NCBI GenBank assembly: GCA_946477505.1
Contig: CAMKYP010000154.1
Coordinates: forward strand, 1-8,398
Direction: 5' to 3'
Length of the DNA stretch: 8,398 bases
Source: an uncultured Dechloromonas sp.
GTDB lineage: Bacteria > Pseudomonadota > Gammaproteobacteria > Burkholderiales > Rhodocyclaceae
Shown one piece after another: positions 1 to 6,898 of this stretch. Numbering within the stretch: the stretch's first letter is position 1; each line of letters begins with the position of its first letter. A program made the position numbers and the translations under genes. A model generated the notes under the pieces. It was not told the DNA's origin. It made no database searches and saw nothing but the letters and a program-made list of their open reading frames with translations.

Positions 1-35
1 TGGTCATGGTGCTCGGTGAGACGGCGCGCGCCGCC
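1..35. repeat. Outer arm of a 35-bp perfect inverted repeat (fold-back of eptA)
   Basis: Bases 1-35 are the exact reverse complement of 172-206, with 136 bases between the arms. The match ends sharply: base 36 is c, where the mirror of base 171 would be a. It may extend beyond the window start. Both arms contain the self-complementary decamer ggcgcgcgcc (23-32 and 175-184). The outer arm makes no sense as the continuation of eptA: the frame reads normally through SPWG (residue 306) and then into antisense, stopping at 4-6. A chimeric or fold-back read at an assembly end is the likeliest cause; a real inversion is possible. Confidence 0.95.
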
Positions 36-951
36 CCCACGGAGAGAAGATGCAGGGCAGGGAGGTTTCGGTATCGGTACCGCAACTGGTCACGTCGGCG
101 AAATTGATGATGCCGGCTTCCGCCGCCAGTTCCGGCGTTGTCTGCCGGGCGTAGCCGGACAGGCCCCAGTTGGCGGCGCGCGCCGTCTCACCGAGCACCA
201 TGACCATGACCACCGGTTTTGTACGCTCGTTCCAGGCGGCGCCCCGGACAGCGTCGACGCCAACCGGTTCGCGCGGCTGATCGGCCTCCTTGGCCTGGCT
301 GCGCGCCACCTGGGCCAGCGAATAGATATAGTTGGCCGGCGTAACCAGAAAGCGCAGCTCCCGGTTGTTGCGCATCAGCGAAGCGATATCCTGGAAATTG
401 GCGAAAATAGCGCCGCCCGCCGCAAGCAGCGCCAGCAGCAGCGCACCGGCACGAACGACCAGGGCGCGCCAAAATACGCGCTGCCGCAGCTCAATGCGAC
501 TCAGCACCCAGAGAGGAAGTGCGGCATACAGCGCCAGTTGCGGGATCAGCGACCAGGTCAGCAGGTCGCGCGCCTCGCGCACATCGGTCGCCATCACGTT
601 ACGCAGCATGGCGGTATCGAGATAGACCTTGTAGCGGTTCATGAAATGCACGGCAAAGGCCGTTGCCACAAAGAGCAAGGCCAGCAGCGGCTTGGTCGTC
701 CAGCGTGTGGCGACCAGGCCGAGCAGTGCGAAATGCAAAGCAAGCAGCACGATCAACAGCGAGGCACCGAGCAGCCAGCTGTCCGGCTGCGCCATGTCGT
801 AGCCGGACAGCATGCCGGACAGGAACAAGGTATTGCAGAACAGCGCGAAGAAAAGGCTGGCCAGCAGCAGCACGCTCTCGATGGAGAGAACGACCTGCCC
901 CGCAACGAGGCGTTGAACGAAGGAGAAAAATGCCGCCAGCGGTCGACGCAT
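4..951 (-). CDS. eptA: Phosphoethanolamine-lipid A transferase, EptA family (3' part lost at the window edge)
   Basis: Inner-membrane enzyme that moves phosphoethanolamine from phosphatidylethanolamine onto lipid A, lowering surface charge and polymyxin sensitivity. About five hydrophobic segments are visible (residues ~22-47, 59-80, 87-104, 133-151, 163-185), as in the EptA/MCR N-terminal domain, then the start of the periplasmic sulfatase-fold domain. VMVLGETARAANWGLSGY carries the metal-binding Glu (E255). SCGTDTETSLPC carries the predicted nucleophile T294 between C290 and C300, which match the disulfide pair around MCR-1 T285. Family members are about 540 residues; this frame has 315. 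Only residues 1-306 (positions 36-951) are trustworthy, because the last nine come from an inverted copy of the gene itself. About 230 C-terminal residues with the remaining metal ligands are absent. ATG at 949-951 begins 52 bases after the cyclase stop; a weak GGGA lies seven bases upstream. The family is certain; the lipid A target is inferred from homology. Confidence 0.92.
   Translation of the reverse strand: MRRPLAAFFSFVQRLVAGQVVLSIESVLLLASLFFALFCNTLFLSGMLSGYDMAQPDSWLLGASLLIVLLALHFALLGLVATRWTTKPLLALLFVATAFAVHFMNRYKVYLDTAMLRNVMATDVREARDLLTWSLIPQLALYAALPLWVLSRIELRQRVFWRALVVRAGALLLALLAAGGAIFANFQDIASLMRNNRELRFLVTPANYIYSLAQVARSQAKEADQPREPVGVDAVRGAAWNERTKPVVMVMVLGETARAANWGLSGYARQTTPELAAEAGIINFADVTSCGTDTETSLPCIFSPWGRRAPSHRAP
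172..206. repeat. Inner arm of the 35-bp inverted repeat, within eptA
   Basis: This is the native copy. It encodes the VMVMVLGETARAA region of the transferase in the expected family context, with normal coding sequence on both sides. The copy at 1-35 is therefore the misplaced one. Confidence 0.95.
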
Positions 952-953
952 TG

Positions 954-971
954 GAAATTCCCGAAAATTTC
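954..971 (-). promoter_or_regulatory. Small inverted repeat over the eptA ribosome-binding region
   Basis: GAAATT (954-959) and AATTTC (966-971) form a perfect 6-bp inverted repeat with a six-base loop. On the minus strand the loop reads TTCGGG, so the only Shine-Dalgarno-like bases for eptA (GGGA) lie at the loop edge, ending seven bases before the ATG. A TAAAAT hexamer (minus strand, 980-985) just upstream could be a weak -10 box, but no good -35 is present. The stem is short and AT-rich, so a role in translation is a guess. Confidence 0.25.
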
Positions 972-1003
972 AGCCCGGGATTTTACTGCCCGACACGACC
1001 CGC

Positions 1004-2329
1004 TCAGGGATTTTCTTGTATCGGATTTGTGACGGCCTTGGCGTCATCGATCACCACCCGGTTGCGCCCCTGCCGCTTGGCGGCATACAGCGCTTCGTCG
1101 GCATGCCGCAGGGCGGCCTCGATCGAACATTCGCTGGCCTCGGCCAGGCCGATGCTGACGGTTACCGTGACCGGTCGCCCATCGGGCAGCAACACCGCGT
1201 TATCGGCACAACCGGCGCGCAGGCGTTCAGCCAACTTGACGGTTTCCACGGTAGAAATCTCGGGAAACAGGAAGGCAAACTCCTCGCCCCCGTAACGGCA
1301 GACGAGATCGGACTGGCGCAGCGCCTCGCGAACCCGCTCGGCAAACGCCTTCAATACGACATCGCCTGCAGCGTGGCCATAGGTGTCGTTCAGCTTCTTG
1401 AAGAAATCGAGATCAGCCATCGCCACCGTGACCGGCCGCCGGTAGCGTTGGGCACGCTGCAGCTCCACCTCGGCCGACTGCATGAAATGGCGCCGGTTCA
1501 TCAGGCCGGTCAGGCCATCCTTGTTGGCCAGCGACTCCAGGCCGCGCCGAATTTCCTCGTTCTGGACCAACAGGTCGTGATGCTCCCGGATGGCTTCCTC
1601 GACCGCCTGTATCTCCAGCAGGCGCGAGGTATTGAACAAGGGCGCCGGTTTGTCCGCACTGAGACCGGACAAGGCGTGATCGATGCGCTGCAATGGATGA
1701 ATCAAGTGACGGCGCACCAACACGACGAGAACGACAAGAAACAGGCTGACCAGCAACAGCACCGCCACCAGCTTGTAGCGCGCCAGATTCATGGCTGTCG
1801 ACGCCTGTTGCAAATCGCTTCCGGCCAGATTGATGCCCTCGAACGATATGTCATCGACCAGGATGCCCAGACGCGCGGCAATACCCTGCCATTCGTCGTA
1901 ATGACTCGTCGGTCGCTTGTCGCTTCGCGCCGATTGAGCAACTACCTGGCCCAGGAACTGCTCGACCTCACGCGCCAGCTTGGCCGCCTCCGGATGCTCC
2001 AGGACGCTGGGGTGGCTGGCGATCAGCGTCACGACAAACATCGACTGCTGACGCGACGCGTGGGAGCTCACCGCGAAGATGCGTTCCCCCTCCTGGCGCA
2101 ATTGCTCCAGATTCCGCGCCAGACGCTGATAACGAATGATCTCGGGAAAGGTCCGCTCCTGCAGCCGGTCGTTAACCTCGATCACCCGTTGCTGGTCCTT
2201 GGCGAGCAGCAATACCGCCACGCCAAAGGCAATGACGAAAACGGCTGCCAGCAAGCCGAAAGCCCGACCGGCAGGGAGGCCGCGACGGCTGGGTACGGCT
2301 TCAGGCATGGCGCTGCGCCGAAGGCGCAT
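1004..2329 (-). CDS. Membrane-bound diguanylate cyclase (GGDEF) with periplasmic sensor region
   Basis: Makes cyclic di-GMP from two GTP. The 441-residue protein has TM1 at ~23-43, a periplasmic, mostly helical region of about 140 residues (44-185), TM2 at ~186-206, a HAMP-like/linker helix (~207-262) and a GGDEF domain (~265-428). The active site is GGEEF (347-351), so the cyclase should be active. An inhibitory I-site RxxD (R338, D341) sits exactly five residues before it, predicting product inhibition. DLDFFKKLNDTYGHAAGD (306-323) is the usual metal and substrate motif. No EAL or HD-GYP domain is present. The periplasmic part is not a family I can name. ATG at 2327-2329 is 18 bases after the binding-protein stop; no strong Shine-Dalgarno is seen there or at the alternative Met8, so translational coupling is likely. 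The pairing suggests that the upstream periplasmic protein feeds this sensor. Confidence 0.93.
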   Translation of the reverse strand: MRLRRSAMPEAVPSRRGLPAGRAFGLLAAVFVIAFGVAVLLLAKDQQRVIEVNDRLQERTFPEIIRYQRLARNLEQLRQEGERIFAVSSHASRQQSMFVVTLIASHPSVLEHPEAAKLAREVEQFLGQVVAQSARSDKRPTSHYDEWQGIAARLGILVDDISFEGINLAGSDLQQASTAMNLARYKLVAVLLLVSLFLVVLVVLVRRHLIHPLQRIDHALSGLSADKPAPLFNTSRLLEIQAVEEAIREHHDLLVQNEEIRRGLESLANKDGLTGLMNRRHFMQSAEVELQRAQRYRRPVTVAMADLDFFKKLNDTYGHAAGDVVLKAFAERVREALRQSDLVCRYGGEEFAFLFPEISTVETVKLAERLRAGCADNAVLLPDGRPVTVTVSIGLAEASECSIEAALRHADEALYAAKRQGRNRVVIDDAKAVTNPIQENP

Positions 2330-2347
2330 GGAAAACTGGCGGCGACA

Positions 2348-3091
2348 TCAACTCACCCGGAAAGGGAGAAAACGGGAGTTGATACGATCATACGTCCCAT
2401 TCCGCTTGATGCGTGCAAGTGCCGCGTTGATATCGTTTTTCAAGTGCGGCCTGTGGGGCGAGATGCCGAACGAGATGTCGCCGCTCAATTCGGGCGCCCG
2501 CAACACCGTCGGCGCCAGTCCCAGTCCGCGGAATGCCCGGTTCTTCTGCATCTGTAACGCGGCGATCATCGGTACCAGTGCCGCCTGCGCCTCGTCGGCG
2601 ATCAGCATGCGCGTCAGTTCGCCGCTACTGCGTACAACCTTGATATTCCAGCCCTGGCGGCGGGCATAGTCCTCCTGAATCGAGCCACCGACCACGGCGA
2701 CGCGGACCCCCTTGCGCCCCGGCGAGGCATCGGCGGGCCCGAGCCACAGGCTGAACGAGCGGTAGTACGGATCGGCCTGAATCAGCTTGCCCCGCTGCTC
2801 CCGGGTTTCGAAGATGCCGGTTGCGGCGATGTCGGCCTTGCCCTGCAACAAACGCGGTAGCGCGTCGCCCTCGGCGACGACGTCGAAAACGCAGTTGGCG
2901 CCGATCTCGCTGCACAAGGCCCGGGCAATCTCGACGCTGAAGCCGGTGAGCTGCCCCGACTCGTCCCGATACGCCAACGGCGCGGCATCGTCGGCAACGA
3001 CAATGCGCAAATCGACGGGACGCCCCCCTTCAGCCCTGGCGCCGAAAGAAAGGAGGAATGTCAGCAGAAGCGCAAGAAGGAGCCGATGCAT
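2348..3091 (-). CDS. Periplasmic solute-binding protein, family 3 (SBP_bac_3), without transporter genes
   Basis: The 247-residue secreted protein has a clear signal peptide (MHRLLLALLLTFLLSFGARA, cleavage after about residue 20) with no lipobox. The mature part matches the amino-acid-type binding-protein fold: LTGFSVEIARALC (48-60), the ADIAATGIFETREQR segment with the usually ligand-binding Arg (R97), DPYY (107-110), and the C-terminal NDINAALARIKRNGTYDRI helix region (219-237). C60 and C67 could form a disulfide in the periplasm. The length is normal for the family. No ABC permease or ATPase is adjacent; a diguanylate cyclase follows after 18 bases. I infer a sensory or co-receptor role rather than uptake. 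The ligand cannot be told from sequence. ATG at 3089-3091 is supported by the signal peptide; its Shine-Dalgarno is poor. A possible promoter precedes it. Confidence 0.9.
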   Translation of the reverse strand: MHRLLLALLLTFLLSFGARAEGGRPVDLRIVVADDAAPLAYRDESGQLTGFSVEIARALCSEIGANCVFDVVAEGDALPRLLQGKADIAATGIFETREQRGKLIQADPYYRSFSLWLGPADASPGRKGVRVAVVGGSIQEDYARRQGWNIKVVRSSGELTRMLIADEAQAALVPMIAALQMQKNRAFRGLGLAPTVLRAPELSGDISFGISPHRPHLKNDINAALARIKRNGTYDRINSRFLPFRVS

Positions 3092-3118
3092 GCCATGACC
3101 GCACTATGACAATCGGTA

Positions 3119-3124
3119 ATTATA
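3119..3124 (-). promoter_or_regulatory. Candidate -10 box (TATAAT) before the binding-protein/cyclase/eptA genes
   Basis: The minus strand of the 60-base gap contains a perfect TATAAT, about 27 bases before the ATG at 3091, which predicts a 5' leader of roughly 20 bases. An exact sigma-70 -10 is rare in GC-rich sequence. The -35 is weak: at 18-bp spacing the hexamer is GTCACG, 3 of 6 matches. Plus-strand TATGAC occurs twice, 18 bases apart (3105-3110 and 3123-3128), on either side of the hexamer, and could be an activator or repressor site. No Rho-independent terminator for the upstream operon is visible in the gap, so read-through is possible. Confidence 0.4.
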
Positions 3125-3151
3125 TGACGAGACACACGGCCGCGTGACGGC

Positions 3152-6100
3152 TTAGTCCCCTAGTACGTTCCCTAGTACATCCCCTGCTGCATGTCCAAGC
3201 GGCAGTTCGAGCAGCACACCCTGCATGGGAAAAAAGATCGCCGCCCGTATCGGCAGCGGATCGCCGGCAAACAGGGCGGCATAGCGCTCCAGTTGCGGCC
3301 GGTGGCTTTCCGCCCGCTGCCGCAGCTCCGATTCGGGCAGGCGGGCCGTCTTGTAATCGATGATCCAGCGGCACCCCTCGTCCACAAAGCAGCGGTCGAT
3401 CACGTGATGGCTGGCCTGCCTGTCCTCCAGACTGCTCCACGCCTGCTCGGCAGCGCCTTCGGCGTGGGCGGCGAGCACCCAGCGCCCCGCCTCACTGTTC
3501 AGGGTGCCGGCGAGCGCCGACACCACGTCGGCAGCACCAGCCTCGACTGCCTCGGGAGGGTGCCCCCGCGCCGCCAGCCAGCGTCGATATGCCGGCTCCG
3601 CGGCTGCCACGCGTTCCGCTGACCAGACTTCCGATCCTTGCTGCGCGATGATCTCCAGGCAGCGATGAACCAGCGTCCCGACCGAGGTTTCCAGCGACAT
3701 CGCGCCATCGGTTTCATCGAGGGCAAGCGGATTGTCGGCGGCCTGCCGATCGCCAGGAAGGGCACGCAACGCCTCCGGGGTGCCCACCTGACGAAGGCGG
3801 AGCAGCGGTGGCACGAAAGCCGCGGGATCGAAATCCCTGCTGGCGTGTTGCGGCGCATCCGCCGCCAGTGCCGCAACAAACGCCGGCTGGGCGATTCCAG
3901 GCCAGAGAAGTTTGAGCAGGGTACCGGCAGCCGGCGGCTTCAGGCCGTCGTCCTTACGCTCGTCCGCCTTGGCGACGCCGACCAGATGCAGGCAGCGGAT
4001 CGCCCGCGTCGCAGCCACATAGAGCAGGCGTTCCGTTTCGTGCGCCGCCCGTTCGGCCTCGACACGGCGCAGGTAATCATAAGCGGTCGGCTCTTCGCTG
4101 CCAGCCCCTTTCTGGCGCATCGGCGCAACCAGCAGATGTTCGCGGCCATCGGCGGCGGGAAACAGGTCCCAGAGCAACAGGCTGCTTTCGTTGCCTCCCG
4201 TATCGCGGTGCAGGCCGGGCAGGATCACCGTATCGAATTCCAGTCCTTTCGATTTGTGGATGGTCATCATCTGCACCGCCTCGCCCTGCGGGTCGGCCGG
4301 CGCAAACAAGTCGGCCGCCTGTTCGGCCAGCGTGTCGGCATCGAGATTGCGGGCGGCGACCAGGCGATCAACCAGCGCGAAGAAGGCAGCCACGTCGTTG
4401 AGCGCTTCCGGCGCCTCCAGGCAGCACGGGCCGCCCAGCATCAACCAGACGCCCTCCAGCCAGCGTCGCGGATGCTGCCGGTCGCGGGCAGCGAAAGCGC
4501 TGGCGAGCACCGCGCGCACGTGCAGCAGGCGGCTGCGGCCATCGTCGGAGAGGCGCTGCACGCGCTCATCGTCCCGCATCAGCTGCCAGATCGTTTTTTG
4601 CCGCTCGTCGGCGGCCAGCGCGTGCAGATCGGCCAAGGTCAGGCCGCACCACGGCGCCCGCAGCAAGGCCAGCCAATGCACCCGGTCGGCCCGGTGGTGC
4701 AGGGCACGGAACAGGGTCAGCAGATCCTGGATGTGCTGCCGCCCGTCCAGCCCTTCGATATCGACCGCCTGGAAACGCAGATCGGGCGCGCTGCGCCGAA
4801 TCTCCGCGACCAGCGCGTCGAGGTGGCTGCGCGCCCGGACCAGCACGGCGACGCGCTGTTCCGGCGCCTCCCGCCGCGCCTGGCGGATCAGCGCCAGCGC
4901 CTGCCGCGCCTCCTCGGCGGCGCCATCGTCCCCATCCCGCTCGATGACCGGGTGCACGACCACGGCGCTATCCGCCCTTGCCTCCCGGGTAGCCGCCGAC
5001 TCGGCGTAACGCACGGCGCCGGTTTCCGGCCAATCCTCGGCGGGGAAGATGCCGGGAAAGGCGGCGTTGACCCAATCGACAATCCCCGGATAAGACCGGT
5101 TGTTGCGGAACAGGCGCAGATGCTCAAGGCGGACGTCGCCGATGCCGCGTTCGCGGACACGCAGGAACAGACCGACATCGGCCTTGCGGAAGCGATAGAT
5201 CGACTGCATCGGGTCGCCGACGACGAACAGCGTACGACCATCGTCGGGCATCCAACCGCGCATCAGCTGCTTGAGCAGATCGACCTGGGTCGGGCTGGTG
5301 TCCTGGAATTCGTCGACCAGCAAATGGCGGATGCGGTAGTCGAGCGCCTGCGCCAGGTCGGTGGGCGCCTCGTCGTCACCCAGCGCCAGGCCCGCACGGG
5401 CGGCGATTTCAATGAAGTCCACCTCCCCGGCCTCCTGGAAGACCAGCCACAGCTGCCCGGCGACCAGGCGCAGCAGGCGCGAAAAGCACGCCACCGTCGC
5501 CCATTCGGCATCGCTCAGGCGCGGTTGCGGCAGACTGCCCAAGCCGCCCAGCGCCGCCTCGATGCCGGGGGTCGCCCGCAGATCGGCCAGCAGTTCGAGC
5601 ATGGCCTTCTTCTGTTCGGCGAACGGCTTGTCGGCCGGGAAGCCGCAGCGCTTGTCGACCGTCTTGCGCAACGTTCCCGTGCCGGTCAGCAGCAGGCCGG
5701 CCAACGCCTGCCAGCGCGCCAGATCGTCGATGCGGGCGCGCAGCGGCTCAGCCCAGTCGAGCAGCGCATCGAAGCTGCCCACCGCCTGGGCCGCCGCGAA
5801 ACGCGCCAGCGGCATGAGCAGCGACTGCATCCGCCCGTCCAGCAGCTCGCCGACTGACCGGAGGTCGCGTTCGATCAGCCCGGCGAAGCCGGCCTCGACC
5901 TCGGCCTTCATCTCACCACTTTCGATGCGCGACGTATGCGCCAGCCACTGGTCGCGCTTGCCGAGCATCGCAATGAGCAGGCTTTCCAGACGCCCGGCGT
6001 TGTTGTCCATGAAGGCCAACGCACCAGCCACGACATCGGCGTCGCTGCCTTCGGATTCGACCATCTCCAGCGTACGGCGGGCCGCGGTGGCATAGTGGGC

Positions 6101-6550
6101 CGCGGCGTCCTCACTGACCGCCGGCTGGCTGCCGAAGCGGCTGAGGTAAGGCATCTGGCGCGCCAGACTGGCGCACAGCGCGTCGAGGGTGGTGATGCGC
6201 AGCCGCCCGGGATGATCGAGCAGCCCCCAGCCCCGCTCGCCGTCGCGAACCAGTGCCGCGCCCGCCAGCCGGAAGGTCAGCTGCTTGTGCGGCTCGGCGG
6301 GCAGCACCCCGCTCGCCGCCGTTTCCAGGCTGCGCAGGATGCGGTCACGCATCTCGGTCGCCGCCTTGTTGGTGAAGGTCAGCGCCAGCACTTCTTCCGG
6401 ATGGTCGATCACGGCCAGCAGGCGCAGGTAGCGCTGGGTGAGCAGCTCCGTCTTGCCGGCGCCGGCGGGCGCCTCGACGATGAACGAGGCGACCTCCAGC
6501 GCCCGCTCGCGGGCCTGCCGATCCTCGGCCAGACGGTCGTTCAGCGACAT
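3152..6550 (-). CDS. addA: AddA-like helicase-nuclease (UvrD/RecB superfamily), double-strand-break repair
   Basis: ATP-driven 3'-5' DNA helicase and nuclease that, with AddB, resects double-strand ends for RecA loading. At 1132 residues it has the normal AddA length. Superfamily 1 motifs appear in order: Walker A EAPAGAGKTELL (26-37, K33), motif Ia LTFTNKAATEM (57-67), motif II LVDEFQDTSPTQVDLL (411-426), motif III VVGDPMQSIYRFR (443-455), motif IV FRNNRSYPGIVDWVN (481-495), motif V MTIHKSKGLEFDTVILPGL (762-780) and motif VI RLLYVAATRA (841-850). The C-terminal RecB-type nuclease is complete: H962 (GTLVHRCLE), D1052 (VIDR), D1065 and K1067 (IIDYKT), and QxxxY at Q1086/Y1090. The start is Met at 6548-6550, ten bases after the STAS stop; the open frame further upstream is the STAS gene read out of frame. 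No clear Shine-Dalgarno is seen, so coupling to the STAS gene is likely. The extreme C-terminus (GDVLGNVLGD) is encoded by a 12-bp tandem repeat. Confidence 0.95.
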   Translation of the reverse strand: MSLNDRLAEDRQARERALEVASFIVEAPAGAGKTELLTQRYLRLLAVIDHPEEVLALTFTNKAATEMRDRILRSLETAASGVLPAEPHKQLTFRLAGAALVRDGERGWGLLDHPGRLRITTLDALCASLARQMPYLSRFGSQPAVSEDAAAHYATAARRTLEMVESEGSDADVVAGALAFMDNNAGRLESLLIAMLGKRDQWLAHTSRIESGEMKAEVEAGFAGLIERDLRSVGELLDGRMQSLLMPLARFAAAQAVGSFDALLDWAEPLRARIDDLARWQALAGLLLTGTGTLRKTVDKRCGFPADKPFAEQKKAMLELLADLRATPGIEAALGGLGSLPQPRLSDAEWATVACFSRLLRLVAGQLWLVFQEAGEVDFIEIAARAGLALGDDEAPTDLAQALDYRIRHLLVDEFQDTSPTQVDLLKQLMRGWMPDDGRTLFVVGDPMQSIYRFRKADVGLFLRVRERGIGDVRLEHLRLFRNNRSYPGIVDWVNAAFPGIFPAEDWPETGAVRYAESAATREARADSAVVVHPVIERDGDDGAAEEARQALALIRQARREAPEQRVAVLVRARSHLDALVAEIRRSAPDLRFQAVDIEGLDGRQHIQDLLTLFRALHHRADRVHWLALLRAPWCGLTLADLHALAADERQKTIWQLMRDDERVQRLSDDGRSRLLHVRAVLASAFAARDRQHPRRWLEGVWLMLGGPCCLEAPEALNDVAAFFALVDRLVAARNLDADTLAEQAADLFAPADPQGEAVQMMTIHKSKGLEFDTVILPGLHRDTGGNESSLLLWDLFPAADGREHLLVAPMRQKGAGSEEPTAYDYLRRVEAERAAHETERLLYVAATRAIRCLHLVGVAKADERKDDGLKPPAAGTLLKLLWPGIAQPAFVAALAADAPQHASRDFDPAAFVPPLLRLRQVGTPEALRALPGDRQAADNPLALDETDGAMSLETSVGTLVHRCLEIIAQQGSEVWSAERVAAAEPAYRRWLAARGHPPEAVEAGAADVVSALAGTLNSEAGRWVLAAHAEGAAEQAWSSLEDRQASHHVIDRCFVDEGCRWIIDYKTARLPESELRQRAESHRPQLERYAALFAGDPLPIRAAIFFPMQGVLLELPLGHAAGDVLGNVLGD
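3158..3181. repeat. 12-bp tandem repeat at the 3' end of addA
   Basis: CCCTAGTACGTT (3158-3169) is followed directly by CCCTAGTACATC (3170-3181), 10 of 12 identical, and then by a partial third start CCCT. On the coding strand it encodes two (D/N)VLG units just before the TAA at 3152-3154. Each unit contains CTAG and GTAC; CTAG is usually rare in proteobacterial DNA. Confidence 0.85.
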
Positions 6551-6560
6551 TGGCCCGGAC

Positions 6561-6866
6561 TCAGGAAATCCGGAACAGGCGGGCGAAGTTGGCCACCTCC
6601 AGAACCTGCTTGACCGCACCCCGGGGATTGGCGAGTTCGACCTCCTTGCCGACCGCTCCCAGTTTTTCCCGCAGCAACAGCAACATGCCCAGCGCCGAAC
6701 TGTCGAGGTAGTCCACGCCGGCAAGATCCAGAACGATGACTTTCACGCTGGCGTCGGCAATGCACCCCTCGTAGGCGCTCCGGAAATCGCGATGCGAATC
6801 GAACTGGAATCGACCGCTCAGTCGGAGTGTGACGCGTTCGTTGGTTTGGGACGGCTGGATATTCAT
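6561..6866 (-). CDS. Single-domain STAS protein (anti-sigma factor antagonist type, HsbA-like)
   Basis: The 101-residue protein consists of one STAS domain. The phosphorylatable-serine loop is present: VDYLDSSALGMLLLLREKLG (51-70), where DSSALG (55-60) corresponds to the SpoIIAA DSSGLG loop and S56 or S57 is the likely phosphosite. The LDSSALGMLLLLRE form resembles proteobacterial antagonists such as Pseudomonas HsbA, which works by partner switching with the anti-sigma factor FlgM and a diguanylate cyclase. No kinase, phosphatase or anti-sigma partner is encoded in the window. The start at 6864-6866 is preceded by AGGGAGA at proper spacing; the ATG lies inside the perfect palindrome attcatgaat (6861-6870). 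It sits 32 bases after the reductase gene and 10 bases before addA, so it should be co-expressed with both. The fold is certain; the partner and process are not. Confidence 0.92.
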   Translation of the reverse strand: MNIQPSQTNERVTLRLSGRFQFDSHRDFRSAYEGCIADASVKVIVLDLAGVDYLDSSALGMLLLLREKLGAVGKEVELANPRGAVKQVLEVANFARLFRIS

Positions 6867-6898
6867 GAATTCTCCCTGATTGTTTTTTGCCGATGCCC

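Noticed and set aside
16..1032. Plus-strand open frame of 338 codons antisense to eptA
   Set aside because: It is a mirror of the transferase gene with no recognisable domain, and part of it crosses the fold-back junction.
1016..2557. Plus-strand open frame of 513 codons across the cyclase gene
   Set aside because: It is antisense to a clear GGDEF protein, runs into the binding-protein gene, shows low-complexity composition and has no domain.
3135..3146. cacggccgcgtg as a terminator hairpin after addA
   Set aside because: The paired stem is only four bases and no T-tract follows on the minus strand, so it does not meet the pattern of a Rho-independent terminator.
3638..5857. Long plus-strand open frame of 739 codons antisense to addA
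   Set aside because: It is a shadow of the helicase gene in GC-rich DNA. Its translation is rich in Arg, Gln, Ala and Gly with no recognisable domain, while the opposite strand has every AddA motif in order.
6551..6724. N-terminal extension of addA by 58 codons
   Set aside because: This stretch is the STAS gene in another frame (it includes a run of Cys residues). The Met at 6548-6550 directly precedes the normal AddA N-terminus.
6880..6888. Plus-strand T-tract as a terminator
   Set aside because: There is no plus-strand gene upstream and no GC-rich stem before it; on the coding strand it is an A-tract in the short reductase-STAS gap.
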